A stretch of DNA of 37,859 bases from NCBI RefSeq assembly GCF_023703325.1, contig NZ_JAMQGM010000034.1, forward strand, positions 1 through 37,859, read 5' to 3'. Under the pieces are notes generated by a model, which searched no databases, had not been told where the DNA came from, and saw only the letters and a list, made by a program, of their open reading frames with translations. How positions within the stretch are numbered: position 1 is the first letter of the stretch; the number at the start of each line of letters is the position of its first letter. The translations under genes were made by a program, and so were the position numbers. The stretch is from Streptomyces meridianus. Its GTDB lineage: Bacteria > Actinomycetota > Actinomycetes > Streptomycetales > Streptomycetaceae. Positions 1 through 6,980 of this stretch are shown here, piece by piece.

Positions 1-328
1 GCGGGCTCTGCGCCGCGCCCTGGCCCGGCGGGTACCGCTGGTCGGCCCGGCGGCCGGCGGCGCCGGGATCCTCGCACTGGTGGACCCCGAGGAGGGCCGG
101 GACCACGCCCGTGCTGCGCTGGCACAGCTCGACGGGCACCCCGCCCTGCTGGAGACGCTGCGCATGTGGCTGTCGCTGCACGGGAGTTGGGACCGGACGG
201 CCGCAGCTCTGGAGATCCACCGCAACACCGTCCGGCAACGCATCGCGCGCACCGCGTCGCTGCTGGAGCGCGATCTCGACGACCCCGGGGTCCGGATGGA
301 GCTGTGGTTCGCCCTGGAATGGCGGTGA
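1..328 (+). CDS. PucR-family transcriptional regulator, C-terminal part (5' end outside window)
   Basis: The reading frame is open from the first bases, so this is the tail of a longer gene. The last 60 or so residues form the PucR C-terminal helix-turn-helix (HTH_30 type): a leucine-rich start (LRMWLSLHGSW), the recognition segment IHRNTVRQRI, and the conserved end LDDPGVRMELW. PucR proteins are DNA-binding regulators, often of purine, amine or GABA catabolism. The tail resembles that of the complete PucR protein at 17802-19454 almost position for position, so the two are probably paralogues. The next gene is convergent, 46 bases away. Being close to an aminotransferase and an Lrp/AsnC regulator suggests a role in amine catabolism, but that is inference. 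The effector-binding part is not visible. Confidence 0.85.
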   Translation, partial: RALRRALARRVPLVGPAAGGAGILALVDPEEGRDHARAALAQLDGHPALLETLRMWLSLHGSWDRTAAALEIHRNTVRQRIARTASLLERDLDDPGVRMELWFALEWR

Positions 329-374
329 CCTCCCCCGTACGGGACGGAGGAGGCCACACGGGCGGTGCCCGGTG

Positions 375-1751
375 TCAGATCTTGGTCCAGGCCTCGGTGA
401 GGACGCCTCGGAGGATCTGCTCGATCTCGTCGAACGTCGACTGGTCCGAGATCAGCGGCGGGGACAGCTGGATGACCGGGTCGCCGCGGTCGTCGGCCCG
501 GCAGTACAGGCCGTTCTCGAACAGCTTCTTCGACACGAAGCCGTAGAGGATCCGCTCGGACTCCTCCTCGTTGAAGGACTCCTTGGTGGCCTTGTCCTTG
601 ACGAGTTCGATCCCGTAGAAGTAGCCGTTGCCGCGGACGTCGCCGACGATCGGCAGGTCGTGAAGCTTCTGCAGCGTCGACAGGAACGCCGACTCGTTGG
701 CCAGCACGTGCCGCAGCAGGCCCTCGCGCTCGAAGAGGTCGAGGTTGGCCAGCGCCACCGCGCTGGAGACCGGGTGGCCGCCGAACGTGTAGCCGTGCAG
801 GAAGACGTTGTCGTCCCGGTAGAAGGGCTCGGCGATGCGATCGGAGACGATGGTCGCGCCGATCGGGGAGTAGCCGGAGGTCATGCCCTTGGCGCAGGTG
901 ATGATGTCCGGGACGTAGCCGAACTTGTCACAGGCGAAGATCGTGCCGAGCCGGCCGAAGGCGCAGATCACCTCGTCGGAGACGAGCAGGACGTTGTACT
1001 CGTCGCAGATCTCGCGCACGCGCTGGAAGTAGCCGGGCGGGGGCGGGAAGCAGCCGCCGGCGTTCTGCACCGGCTCCAGGAACACCGCGGCCACGGTCTC
1101 CGGGCCCTCGAAGAGGATCTGCTGCTCGATCTGGTCGGCACACCAGCGGCCGAACGCCTCCGGGGAGACGCCGGTGCCCTCGTCGAGGAAAGCAGGCGCC
1201 CGGTAGATGTTGGTGTTCGGCACCTTGCGCGCGCCCGGGACCAGCGGCTCGAACGGTGCCTTCAGACCGGGCAGACCGGTGATCGACAGAGCGCCCTGCG
1301 GGGTGCCGTGGTAGGCGACGGCCCGGGAGATCACCTTGTACTTGGTGTGGTTGCCGGTGAGCTTGTGGTACTGCTTCGCCAGCTTCCACGCCGTCTCGAC
1401 GGCCTCGCCGCCGCCGGTGCTGAAGAAGACCTTGTTCAGGTCTCCCGGGGCATAGTGGGCGAGCCGTTCGGCGAGCTCGACGGCCTTGGGGTGGGCGTAG
1501 GACCACACCGGGAAGAACGCCAGTTCGGCCGCCTGCTTGGCGGCGACCTCCGCCAGCTCCTGGCGGCCGTGGCCCGCCTGCACGACGAACAGGCCGGCCA
1601 GCCCGTCGAGGTACTTCTTGCCCTTGTCGTCGAAGACGTAGGAGCCTTCACCGCGGACGATCGTGGGTACGGGCGCGTTCTCGTACGACGACATCCGCGT
1701 GAAGTGCATCCACAGGTGGTCGTACGCGGTCTTGGAGAGATCGGGGCTCAT
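375..1751 (-). CDS. Class III PLP-dependent aminotransferase, polyamine/putrescine:pyruvate type
   Basis: The protein has 458 residues, the usual length for fold-type I class III (omega) aminotransferases. Visible motifs are STGGGEAVE (about 111-119) for phosphate binding, LLVSDEVICAFGR with Asp259 for the PLP ring nitrogen, and AKGMTSGYSP with Lys288 as the Schiff-base lysine. The N-terminal block (HLWMHFTRMSSY) is typical of SpuC-like putrescine/polyamine:pyruvate enzymes rather than GabT. The likely reaction is transfer of a primary amine from putrescine or another diamine to pyruvate, giving aminobutyraldehyde, in the cytoplasm. An Lrp/AsnC regulator lies 2 bases upstream on the same strand, so the two are probably co-transcribed. 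A divergent aminobutyraldehyde-type dehydrogenase lies beyond it and would take the product. Other omega-amino substrates (beta-alanine, taurine) cannot be excluded. Confidence 0.9.
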   Translation of the reverse strand: MSPDLSKTAYDHLWMHFTRMSSYENAPVPTIVRGEGSYVFDDKGKKYLDGLAGLFVVQAGHGRQELAEVAAKQAAELAFFPVWSYAHPKAVELAERLAHYAPGDLNKVFFSTGGGEAVETAWKLAKQYHKLTGNHTKYKVISRAVAYHGTPQGALSITGLPGLKAPFEPLVPGARKVPNTNIYRAPAFLDEGTGVSPEAFGRWCADQIEQQILFEGPETVAAVFLEPVQNAGGCFPPPPGYFQRVREICDEYNVLLVSDEVICAFGRLGTIFACDKFGYVPDIITCAKGMTSGYSPIGATIVSDRIAEPFYRDDNVFLHGYTFGGHPVSSAVALANLDLFEREGLLRHVLANESAFLSTLQKLHDLPIVGDVRGNGYFYGIELVKDKATKESFNEEESERILYGFVSKKLFENGLYCRADDRGDPVIQLSPPLISDQSTFDEIEQILRGVLTEAWTKI

Positions 1752-1753
1752 GT

Positions 1754-2257
1754 CTATCGGGTTCCCCAGGTGTAGGTCTGCTTGCGGAGCTTCAGGTAGA
1801 CGAAGCTTTCGGTGGACCGGACGCCGGCGAGCGTGCGGATCCGCTTGTTGATCATTTCCAGCAGGTGGTCGTCGTCCTCGCAGACGATCTCCACGATGAG
1901 GTCGAACGACCCGGCGGTGACGACGACGTACTCGACCTCGTCCATCTCCGTCAGGGCGTCCGCCACCGGCTCCAGGTCTCCCTCGACGTTCACGCCCACC
2001 ATCGCCTGGCGCCGGAACCCCACGGTGAGCGGGTCGGTGACGGCGACGATCTGCATGAGGTTCTGGTCGAGCAGCTTCTGGACGCGCTGACGCACCGCGG
2101 CCTCGGACAGGCCGACCGCCTTGCCGATGGCGGCGTACGGACGGCGCCCGTCCTCCTGCAGCTGCTCGATGATGGCCAGGGACACGGCGTCGATCGGCGT
2201 GCTGCCGTTCACGCCCTTGGAATCGCGAGGTCGAGTGGACACGGACTCACTGTGCAT
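1754..2257 (-). CDS. Lrp/AsnC-family transcriptional regulator
   Basis: The protein is 167 residues from the ATG at 2257. That start is preferred over a TTG nine codons upstream because GGAG lies five bases before the ATG. The N-terminal winged HTH reads AIIEQLQEDGRRPYAAIG, then LSEAAVRQRVQKL as recognition helix. The C-terminal half is the RAM/Lrp ligand-binding alpha-beta domain (VEYVVVTAGSFDLIVEI), which binds amino acids or similar small ligands and drives oligomerisation. The gene is immediately upstream of the aminotransferase and divergent from an aldehyde dehydrogenase at 2424, the usual layout of a local regulator that also controls itself. Lrp-type regulators at such loci in Streptomyces control amine use. 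The ligand here is unknown. Confidence 0.92.
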   Translation of the reverse strand: MHSESVSTRPRDSKGVNGSTPIDAVSLAIIEQLQEDGRRPYAAIGKAVGLSEAAVRQRVQKLLDQNLMQIVAVTDPLTVGFRRQAMVGVNVEGDLEPVADALTEMDEVEYVVVTAGSFDLIVEIVCEDDDHLLEMINKRIRTLAGVRSTESFVYLKLRKQTYTWGTR

Positions 2258-2290
2258 GAGGACTCCGCCGTCTGGCAAGGTCAAAGCAAT

Positions 2291-2328
2291 GAAATCCGTT
2301 GAATCCTTGAAGCGATGTTGCTGATTTC
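2291..2328. promoter_or_regulatory. Inverted repeat in the divergent asnC / aldehyde dehydrogenase control region
   Basis: Arms GAAATC (2291-2296) and GATTTC (2323-2328) form a perfect 6-bp inverted repeat, 7 of 8 if extended outward. It sits in a conspicuously A/T-rich patch between the divergent genes, 34 bases upstream of the regulator start. Three turns between arms and an AT-rich centre suit a dimeric or octameric Lrp-type protein. That this is its operator is inference. Confidence 0.4.
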
Positions 2329-2351
2329 GTCGTCCGGCGAGTGGCGGTATG

Positions 2352-2379
2352 TTGAAAGCGTGACACCACTGATTAGGGT
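2352..2379 (+). promoter_or_regulatory. Candidate promoter of the aldehyde dehydrogenase gene
   Basis: TTGAAA (2352-2357) and TAGGGT (2374-2379) are separated by 16 bases. Both fit the Streptomyces vegetative consensus (TTGACa, TAnnnT). The predicted start of transcription is near 2386, leaving a leader of about 38 bases that contains an A/G-rich ribosome-binding stretch (AGAAGAAGGGG) before the GTG at 2424. Confidence 0.5.
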
Positions 2380-2423
2380 TTGCATCTCAGCCATCGACAC
2401 CTGACAGAAGAAGGGGTGGCACT

Positions 2424-3863
2424 GTGACCACCGAGCTGCGTCGTCTGCGCAACTACATCGACGGGGAGTTCCGGGACGCCGCCGACGGGCGGACCACCGA
2501 CGTGGTCAATCCGGCCGTCGGCGAGGCGTACGCGAGCGCGCCGCTGTCGGCGGCGGCGGACGTCGACGCTGCGATGGCGGCGGCCGAGGCCGCCTTCCCG
2601 GCCTGGCGCGATCTGGTCCCGGGCGAACGGCAGAAGGCCCTGCTGAAGATCGCCGACGCGATCGAGGAGCGGGCGGAGGAGCTCATCGCCGTCGAGTGCG
2701 AGAACACCGGCAAGCCCATCGGACTCACCCGGTCCGAGGAGATGCCGATGATGCTCGACCAGATCCGCTTCTTCGCCGGCGCGGCCCGGATGCTGGAGGG
2801 CCGCTCCGCAGGCGAGTACATGGAGGGCCTGACCTCGATCGTCCGCCGCGAACCGGTGGGTGTCTGCGCCCAGGTCGCGCCGTGGAACTACCCCATGATG
2901 ATGGCTGTCTGGAAGTTCGCGCCGGCACTGGCGGCGGGCAACACGGTCGTCCTCAAGCCGTCCGACACCACCCCGGCGTCGACCGTGCTGCTCGCGGACA
3001 TCATCGGCTCGATCGTGCCCAAGGGCGTCTTCAACGTCGTCTGCGGCGACCGCGACACCGGCCGGCTGATGGTCGAACACAAGGTCCCGGCGATGGCCTC
3101 GATCACCGGTTCCGTCCGAGCCGGCATGCAGGTCGCCGAGTCCGCCGCCAAGGACCTCAAGCGGGTGCACCTCGAGCTCGGCGGCAAGGCCCCGGTCGTC
3201 GTCTTCGACGACGCGGACATCGAGAAGGCGGTCGGCGGCATCACCGAGGCCGGTTTCTTCAACGCCGGACAGGACTGCACCGCCGCCACCCGGGTGCTCG
3301 TCCACGCGGACGTGCACGACGAGTTCGTCGGCGCGCTCGCCAAGGCCGCCGCCGAGACGAAGACCGGCATGCCCGACGACGAGGACGTGCTCTACGGCGC
3401 CCTCAACAACGCGGACCAGCTGGACAAGGTCAGCGGTTTCATCGACCGGCTGCCCGCGCACGCCAAGGTCGAGGCGGGTGGCCGGCGCGTCGGCGACAAG
3501 GGCTACTTCTACGCCCCGACCGTCGTCTCCGGCCTGAAGCAGGACGACGAGATCGTCCAGAACGAGGTCTTCGGCCCGGTCATCACCGTCCAGAAGTTCA
3601 CGGACGAGAAGCAGGCCGTGGAGTACGCGAACGGCGTGGAGTACGCGCTCGCCTCCTCGGTGTGGACGAAGGACCACGGCCGTGCGATGCGCATGTCCAA
3701 GGCCCTCGACTTCGGCTGCGTGTGGATCAACACCCACATCCCGCTGGTCGCCGAGATGCCGCACGGCGGTTTCAAGAAGTCCGGTTACGGAAAGGACCTG
3801 TCGGCGTACGGCTTCGAGGACTACACGCGCGTCAAGCACGTGATGACGTCGCTCGACGCCTGA
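2424..3863 (+). CDS. Aldehyde dehydrogenase, gamma-aminobutyraldehyde (PatD/betaine aldehyde DH) type
   Basis: This is an NAD(P)-dependent aldehyde dehydrogenase of 479 residues with a GTG start after an AAGGGG ribosome-binding site. Visible are APWNYP (152-157), VLKPS with Lys178, HLELGGKAP with general base Glu251, and NAGQDCTAATR with catalytic Cys285. The EMPHGGFKKSGYGKDLSAYGFEDYT end is typical of aminobutyraldehyde and betaine-aldehyde dehydrogenases. The likely role is oxidation of 4-aminobutyraldehyde to GABA in the cytoplasm. The gene is divergent from the Lrp/AsnC-aminotransferase pair, whose product it would consume. A close paralogue lies at 6981-8495 in front of a polyamine transporter. 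Exact substrate is inferred from family and context; other amino-aldehydes are possible. Confidence 0.92.
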   Translation: MTTELRRLRNYIDGEFRDAADGRTTDVVNPAVGEAYASAPLSAAADVDAAMAAAEAAFPAWRDLVPGERQKALLKIADAIEERAEELIAVECENTGKPIGLTRSEEMPMMLDQIRFFAGAARMLEGRSAGEYMEGLTSIVRREPVGVCAQVAPWNYPMMMAVWKFAPALAAGNTVVLKPSDTTPASTVLLADIIGSIVPKGVFNVVCGDRDTGRLMVEHKVPAMASITGSVRAGMQVAESAAKDLKRVHLELGGKAPVVVFDDADIEKAVGGITEAGFFNAGQDCTAATRVLVHADVHDEFVGALAKAAAETKTGMPDDEDVLYGALNNADQLDKVSGFIDRLPAHAKVEAGGRRVGDKGYFYAPTVVSGLKQDDEIVQNEVFGPVITVQKFTDEKQAVEYANGVEYALASSVWTKDHGRAMRMSKALDFGCVWINTHIPLVAEMPHGGFKKSGYGKDLSAYGFEDYTRVKHVMTSLDA

Positions 3864-3901
3864 ACGACCCGGTCCGGTCGGATCCCCTCCGTCCGGACGG
3901 C

Positions 3902-3942
3902 CCGCGGGGCCGGGACGCGCAGTCCCGGCCCCGCGGCCTTTT
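3902..3942. terminator. Strong intrinsic-type terminator, bidirectional
   Basis: A perfect 15-bp stem (3902-3916 with 3922-3936) has a 5-base loop, followed by CC and TTTT on the plus strand. It lies between two convergent genes, the aldehyde dehydrogenase and the glycerophosphodiesterase, and can serve both. Confidence 0.85.
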
Positions 3943-4007
3943 CGGTCGTCGTCGGGCCCGGCCCGTGTGCCCGACCGGCCCGTCCCGCCGGACGGAAGGG
4001 GGCGCGA

Positions 4008-4769
4008 TCACCCGTCGACGACCCGCCGCAGCACGCCGATCCGGTTCGTCGTGAGCGCATCGACGCCATGGCACAGCAGGCGCTCCATGGTCCGCCGGGT
4101 GTCGGCAGTCCAGGCGGAGACCAGCAGCCCGCGGGCGTGGGCGGCCGTCACCAACTCCTCGTCGGCCAGCCCGAAGCGGAGGTTCAGCCAGCGCGGACGG
4201 ACGTCGTCGAGCAGCGCCGGGCGGGGCCCGGCGACGGTCGTCCAGCTCAGCGCGATCTCGGCGTCCGGGGCCGCGGCGCGCACGGCCAGCGCGGACCGCG
4301 TACCCCCGCAGTAGTACGTCCGTTCGGCGGCGCCGGCGGCACGGACCTCGGCGACCACGGCCCGCGCCGCCGCCGGGTTCGGAAGATCCACCAGGATCCG
4401 GGCGGAGGCGGACGCCCGCAGCAGCACGTCCAGGGCCTCGGCCAGAGCGGGCACGCCGCCGTCCGTGAGGGCGCTCAGCTCGTCCGCGGCGACTTCCGCG
4501 AGAGCACGGTCGTGCCCCCACAGCCGCTTCAGCGTCGCGTCGTGGAGCAGCACCGGCCGTCCGTCCCGGGTGAGCCGGACATCGATCTCCACCGCGTCGG
4601 CGCCCTCGCGCAGCGCCGAGCGCAGCGACGGCAGGGTGTTCTCCCGGTGCCGGTACGGGTCACCGCGGTGGGCCACGGCCAGGGCCCGGCCGGGGGAGCC
4701 CTGAGGATCCGTCGGCGGCGCCGGTTGCGCGCCGTCGCGTCGCAGGCCCGGAAGGATCCGCCGCTTCAC
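4008..4769 (-). CDS. Glycerophosphodiester phosphodiesterase family protein
   Basis: The protein is 253 residues from a GTG at 4769. This start is chosen because the GTG overlaps the stop of the adenosine deaminase gene as GTGA. The GDPD TIM-barrel signature is complete: AHRGD with His34-Arg35, ENTLPS with Glu43, VEIDV with Glu61 and Asp63 (metal ligands), and LLHDATLKR with His76 as second catalytic histidine. Family members hydrolyse glycerophosphodiesters to glycerol-3-phosphate and an alcohol. No signal peptide is apparent, so it is probably cytoplasmic. Translational coupling to adenosine deaminase hints at joint use in salvage of phosphodiester or nucleoside material, but that link is speculative. 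Confidence 0.9.
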   Translation of the reverse strand: MKRRILPGLRRDGAQPAPPTDPQGSPGRALAVAHRGDPYRHRENTLPSLRSALREGADAVEIDVRLTRDGRPVLLHDATLKRLWGHDRALAEVAADELSALTDGGVPALAEALDVLLRASASARILVDLPNPAAARAVVAEVRAAGAAERTYYCGGTRSALAVRAAAPDAEIALSWTTVAGPRPALLDDVRPRWLNLRFGLADEELVTAAHARGLLVSAWTADTRRTMERLLCHGVDALTTNRIGVLRRVVDG

Positions 4770-5797
4770 GGGCGTCGACGCGGCCACGAGGTGGTGTAGC
4801 CGTCGATCTCGGCGGTCAGCCGTGCCTTGGCGGGCGCGTCCAGGAAGGACGCCTCGACCGCGTTGCGGGCCAGGTCGGCGACCCCGCGCTCGTCGAGACC
4901 GAGGAGGCGCGCGGCGATGGCGTATTCGGTGTTGAGGTCGGTGCCGAACATGGGCGGGTCGTCGCTGTTGACGGTGACCAGCACGCCCGCCTCCACCATC
5001 TCCCGGATCGGGTGCTCCTCGAGGGTCTTCACGGCCCGGGTGGCGATGTTGGACGTCGGGCAGACCTCGAGCGCGATGCGGTGCTCCGCGAGGTGCTCCA
5101 GCAGGCGCGGGTCCTGCGGGGAGCTGGTGCCGTGCCCGATGCGTTCGGCGTGCAGGTGGGTGAGGGCGTCCCATATGGTCTGCGGCCCGGTCGTCTCGCC
5201 CGCGTGCGGCACGCTGTGCAGGCCGGCCGCGACCGCGCGGTCGAAGTACGGCTTGAACTGCGGCCGCGGGACACCGACCTCCGGGCCGCCCAGCCCGAAC
5301 GACACGAGCCCTTCCGGCTGGAGGTCCAGCGCGACCCGGGCCGTTTCCTCCGCGGACTCCAGACCGGCCTCGCCGGGGATGTCGAAGCACCAGCGCAGGA
5401 CGACGCCGAACTCCCGCTCGGCCGCCTTGCGGGCGTCTTCGATGGCCTCGACGAACGCGAGGTCCGGAATGCCGCGCCGGATGGAACTGAACGGGGTGAC
5501 GGTCAGTTCGGCGTACCGGATGTTCTGCCGGCCCATGTCCCGTGCGATCTCGAAGGTGAGCAGCCGCACGTCCTCCGCGTCGCGGACGAGGTCCACGACC
5601 GACAGGTACACCTCGATGAAGTGCGCGAAGTCGCGGAACGTGAAGTAGTCCACGAGCGCGGCGGGGTCGGTGGGGACCCGGGAGTCGGGGTGCCGTGCGG
5701 CCAGTTCCGCGACGATGCGGGGTGACGCGGACCCGACGTGGTGCACGTGGAGTTCGGCTTTGGGCAGCCCCGCGATGAAGGCGTGCAGATCGGTCAT
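4766..5797 (-). CDS. add: Adenosine deaminase
   Basis: The protein is 343 residues. The ATG at 5797 is chosen because AGGAGG lies about seven bases before it; a longer frame upstream has no such site. Adenosine deaminase family residues are present in order: the zinc ligands in ELHVHHVG (His17, His19), HAGET (His198, Glu201, catalytic), RIGHGT (His222), and NSDDPPMF (Asp279 zinc ligand, Asp280 substrate contact). It hydrolyses adenosine or a related purine to the inosine form plus ammonia, in the cytoplasm. The HVHHVG variant of the first motif (instead of HxHLxG) may signal a substrate other than adenosine. The gene is first of a two-gene operon with the phosphodiesterase and divergent from the DUF4190 gene. 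Confidence 0.9.
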   Translation of the reverse strand: MTDLHAFIAGLPKAELHVHHVGSASPRIVAELAARHPDSRVPTDPAALVDYFTFRDFAHFIEVYLSVVDLVRDAEDVRLLTFEIARDMGRQNIRYAELTVTPFSSIRRGIPDLAFVEAIEDARKAAEREFGVVLRWCFDIPGEAGLESAEETARVALDLQPEGLVSFGLGGPEVGVPRPQFKPYFDRAVAAGLHSVPHAGETTGPQTIWDALTHLHAERIGHGTSSPQDPRLLEHLAEHRIALEVCPTSNIATRAVKTLEEHPIREMVEAGVLVTVNSDDPPMFGTDLNTEYAIAARLLGLDERGVADLARNAVEASFLDAPAKARLTAEIDGYTTSWPRRRP

Positions 5798-5935
5798 CGG
5801 TGGTCCTCCTGAGGACAGCTCGGGGCCGCGGTACCTGCGGGCGGATGGCCAGGCGGCAGAGGTCATCGTAGGCGGGGGGCTTCGGCGGGCGGTCGCGGCC
5901 CGTTAGCATTGCCGGACAATCCGACGGGGAGGGTC

Positions 5936-6634
5936 ATGTCCGACAGTGCTCAGCAGCCCGAGCGACCCGGGAAGCAGGCCTCCTGGGCGCCGCCGGAGCC
6001 CCGCGACGGAGGCATCTCCCTCGGCAAGTCGGGCGAACCGGACAAGCGGGCGGCCTCTGCAGGGGCGGACGCCGCGGCCGCATCCGGCGGCGCCGACCCC
6101 GGTCCGTCCGCTGCCGTCCCCCCGCCGCCCGTCGCGCCGACCGGCCCCTACGACCCGGTCGGGCACGCGCCCGGACCGTACGGCGCGCAGCCGCCCGGAC
6201 CGTACGCGCCCGCGGGCTACGGAAATCCCTACGGTGTTACGCCCGGACACGGCTACGGCCACCAAGTTCCCGCCGCGCACGGCTACGGCTACGGCTACGG
6301 CATGCCCGTGCCTCGGCCCAGCAACGGATTGGGCGTCGCCGCGCTCGTGCTCGGCATCGTCGGCAGCGTGCTGTTCTTCACCACGCTCCTGGCGGCGATC
6401 CTGGGCGTGCTCGCGGTGATCTTCGGCATCGTCGGGCGCATCCGGGCCTCCAAGGGGGAGGCCACCAACGGCGGGCAGGCGCTCGCCGGGCTGATCCTCG
6501 GCATCGTCGCGATCCTGGTGTCCCTCGGGTTCCTGACCGCGGTGATCGTCGCCGCGGAGAGCGAGGACGAGCCCGCCGCCGACTCGGGCTCGTACTCCCT
6601 CGTGCTCACCGAGGACGCCGGCCGCCGGCACTGA
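5936..6634 (+). CDS. DUF4190 membrane protein with long Pro/Gly/Tyr-rich N-terminus
   Basis: The protein is 232 residues from the ATG at 5936, which follows a GGGGAGG stretch; an in-frame TTG lies 27 bases earlier but without a ribosome-binding site. Residues 1-130 are low complexity, rich in Pro, Gly, Ala and Tyr, with repeated GPYG and GYG blocks (about 68-122). Residues 131-168 and 181-207 form two hydrophobic segments around the NGGQALAG loop, the DUF4190 pattern found widely in Actinobacteria. The tail is short and acidic (AESEDE). Function is unknown. The cytoplasmic tyrosine-rich arm resembles disordered arms of other actinobacterial membrane proteins. A TAGCAT hexamer at 5904-5909 could be its -10 element. 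Confidence 0.85.
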   Translation: MSDSAQQPERPGKQASWAPPEPRDGGISLGKSGEPDKRAASAGADAAAASGGADPGPSAAVPPPPVAPTGPYDPVGHAPGPYGAQPPGPYAPAGYGNPYGVTPGHGYGHQVPAAHGYGYGYGMPVPRPSNGLGVAALVLGIVGSVLFFTTLLAAILGVLAVIFGIVGRIRASKGEATNGGQALAGLILGIVAILVSLGFLTAVIVAAESEDEPAADSGSYSLVLTEDAGRRH

Positions 6635-6783
6635 CCCGTCGTCCGCCCGGGTGCCGGGGTGCGGCGGAATCTCCTCCGCGGCGGCCGGGCGGGGGCCGGA
6701 TGCCCGCCGTCGTCGTCACGCCGCCTCGGGGGCATCGCCGTGTTGTCGGGTGCTGCGCCCGGAGGGGCATGGGCCGTCCGCCC

Positions 6784-6805
6784 CGTGCCGGGGCTCCCCG
6801 GCACG
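6784..6805. terminator. Perfect hairpin downstream of the DUF4190 gene
   Basis: A 10-bp perfect stem (6784-6793 with 6796-6805) encloses CT, so the true loop is about four bases after opening a pair. No T-run follows, as is common for Streptomyces terminators. It lies 150 bases past the stop codon. Confidence 0.6.
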
Positions 6806-6842
6806 ACTGCGCCCCGTGTCCCGCTCGTACGGCATCGTGACT

Positions 6843-6878
6843 GATTCCGTTGTGTAACCAAACGGCAACGACGGAATC
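6843..6878. promoter_or_regulatory. Inverted repeat, candidate operator of the polyamine uptake operon
   Basis: Arms GATTCCGT (6843-6850) and ACGGAATC (6871-6878) are a perfect 8-bp inverted repeat. Inner bases GTTG/CAAC extend the symmetry with a two-base bulge. It sits about 100 bases upstream of the dehydrogenase start, in a relatively A/T-rich patch. It could be an operator for a PucR or Lrp-type regulator from this locus; the partner is unknown. Confidence 0.45.
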
Positions 6879-6980
6879 CCTTGTTGCGGGCGCATCTCTC
6901 TGTCAGGATCAGCCATCAGTTCGGGCTGTAGCTACGCGAACTTCTCCGCCGACGCGGCCGAGGTGCGCGGAGGGAGCGTC

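Larger units (their letters stand above)
6635..6980. other. Intergenic region before the polyamine transport operon
   Basis: This 346-base stretch holds no gene I can support. It contains the hairpin at 6784-6805, the inverted repeat at 6843-6878, and a GTAGCTAC palindrome at 6928-6935 within the presumed promoter or leader. No convincing -35/-10 pair is visible. Confidence 0.6.
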
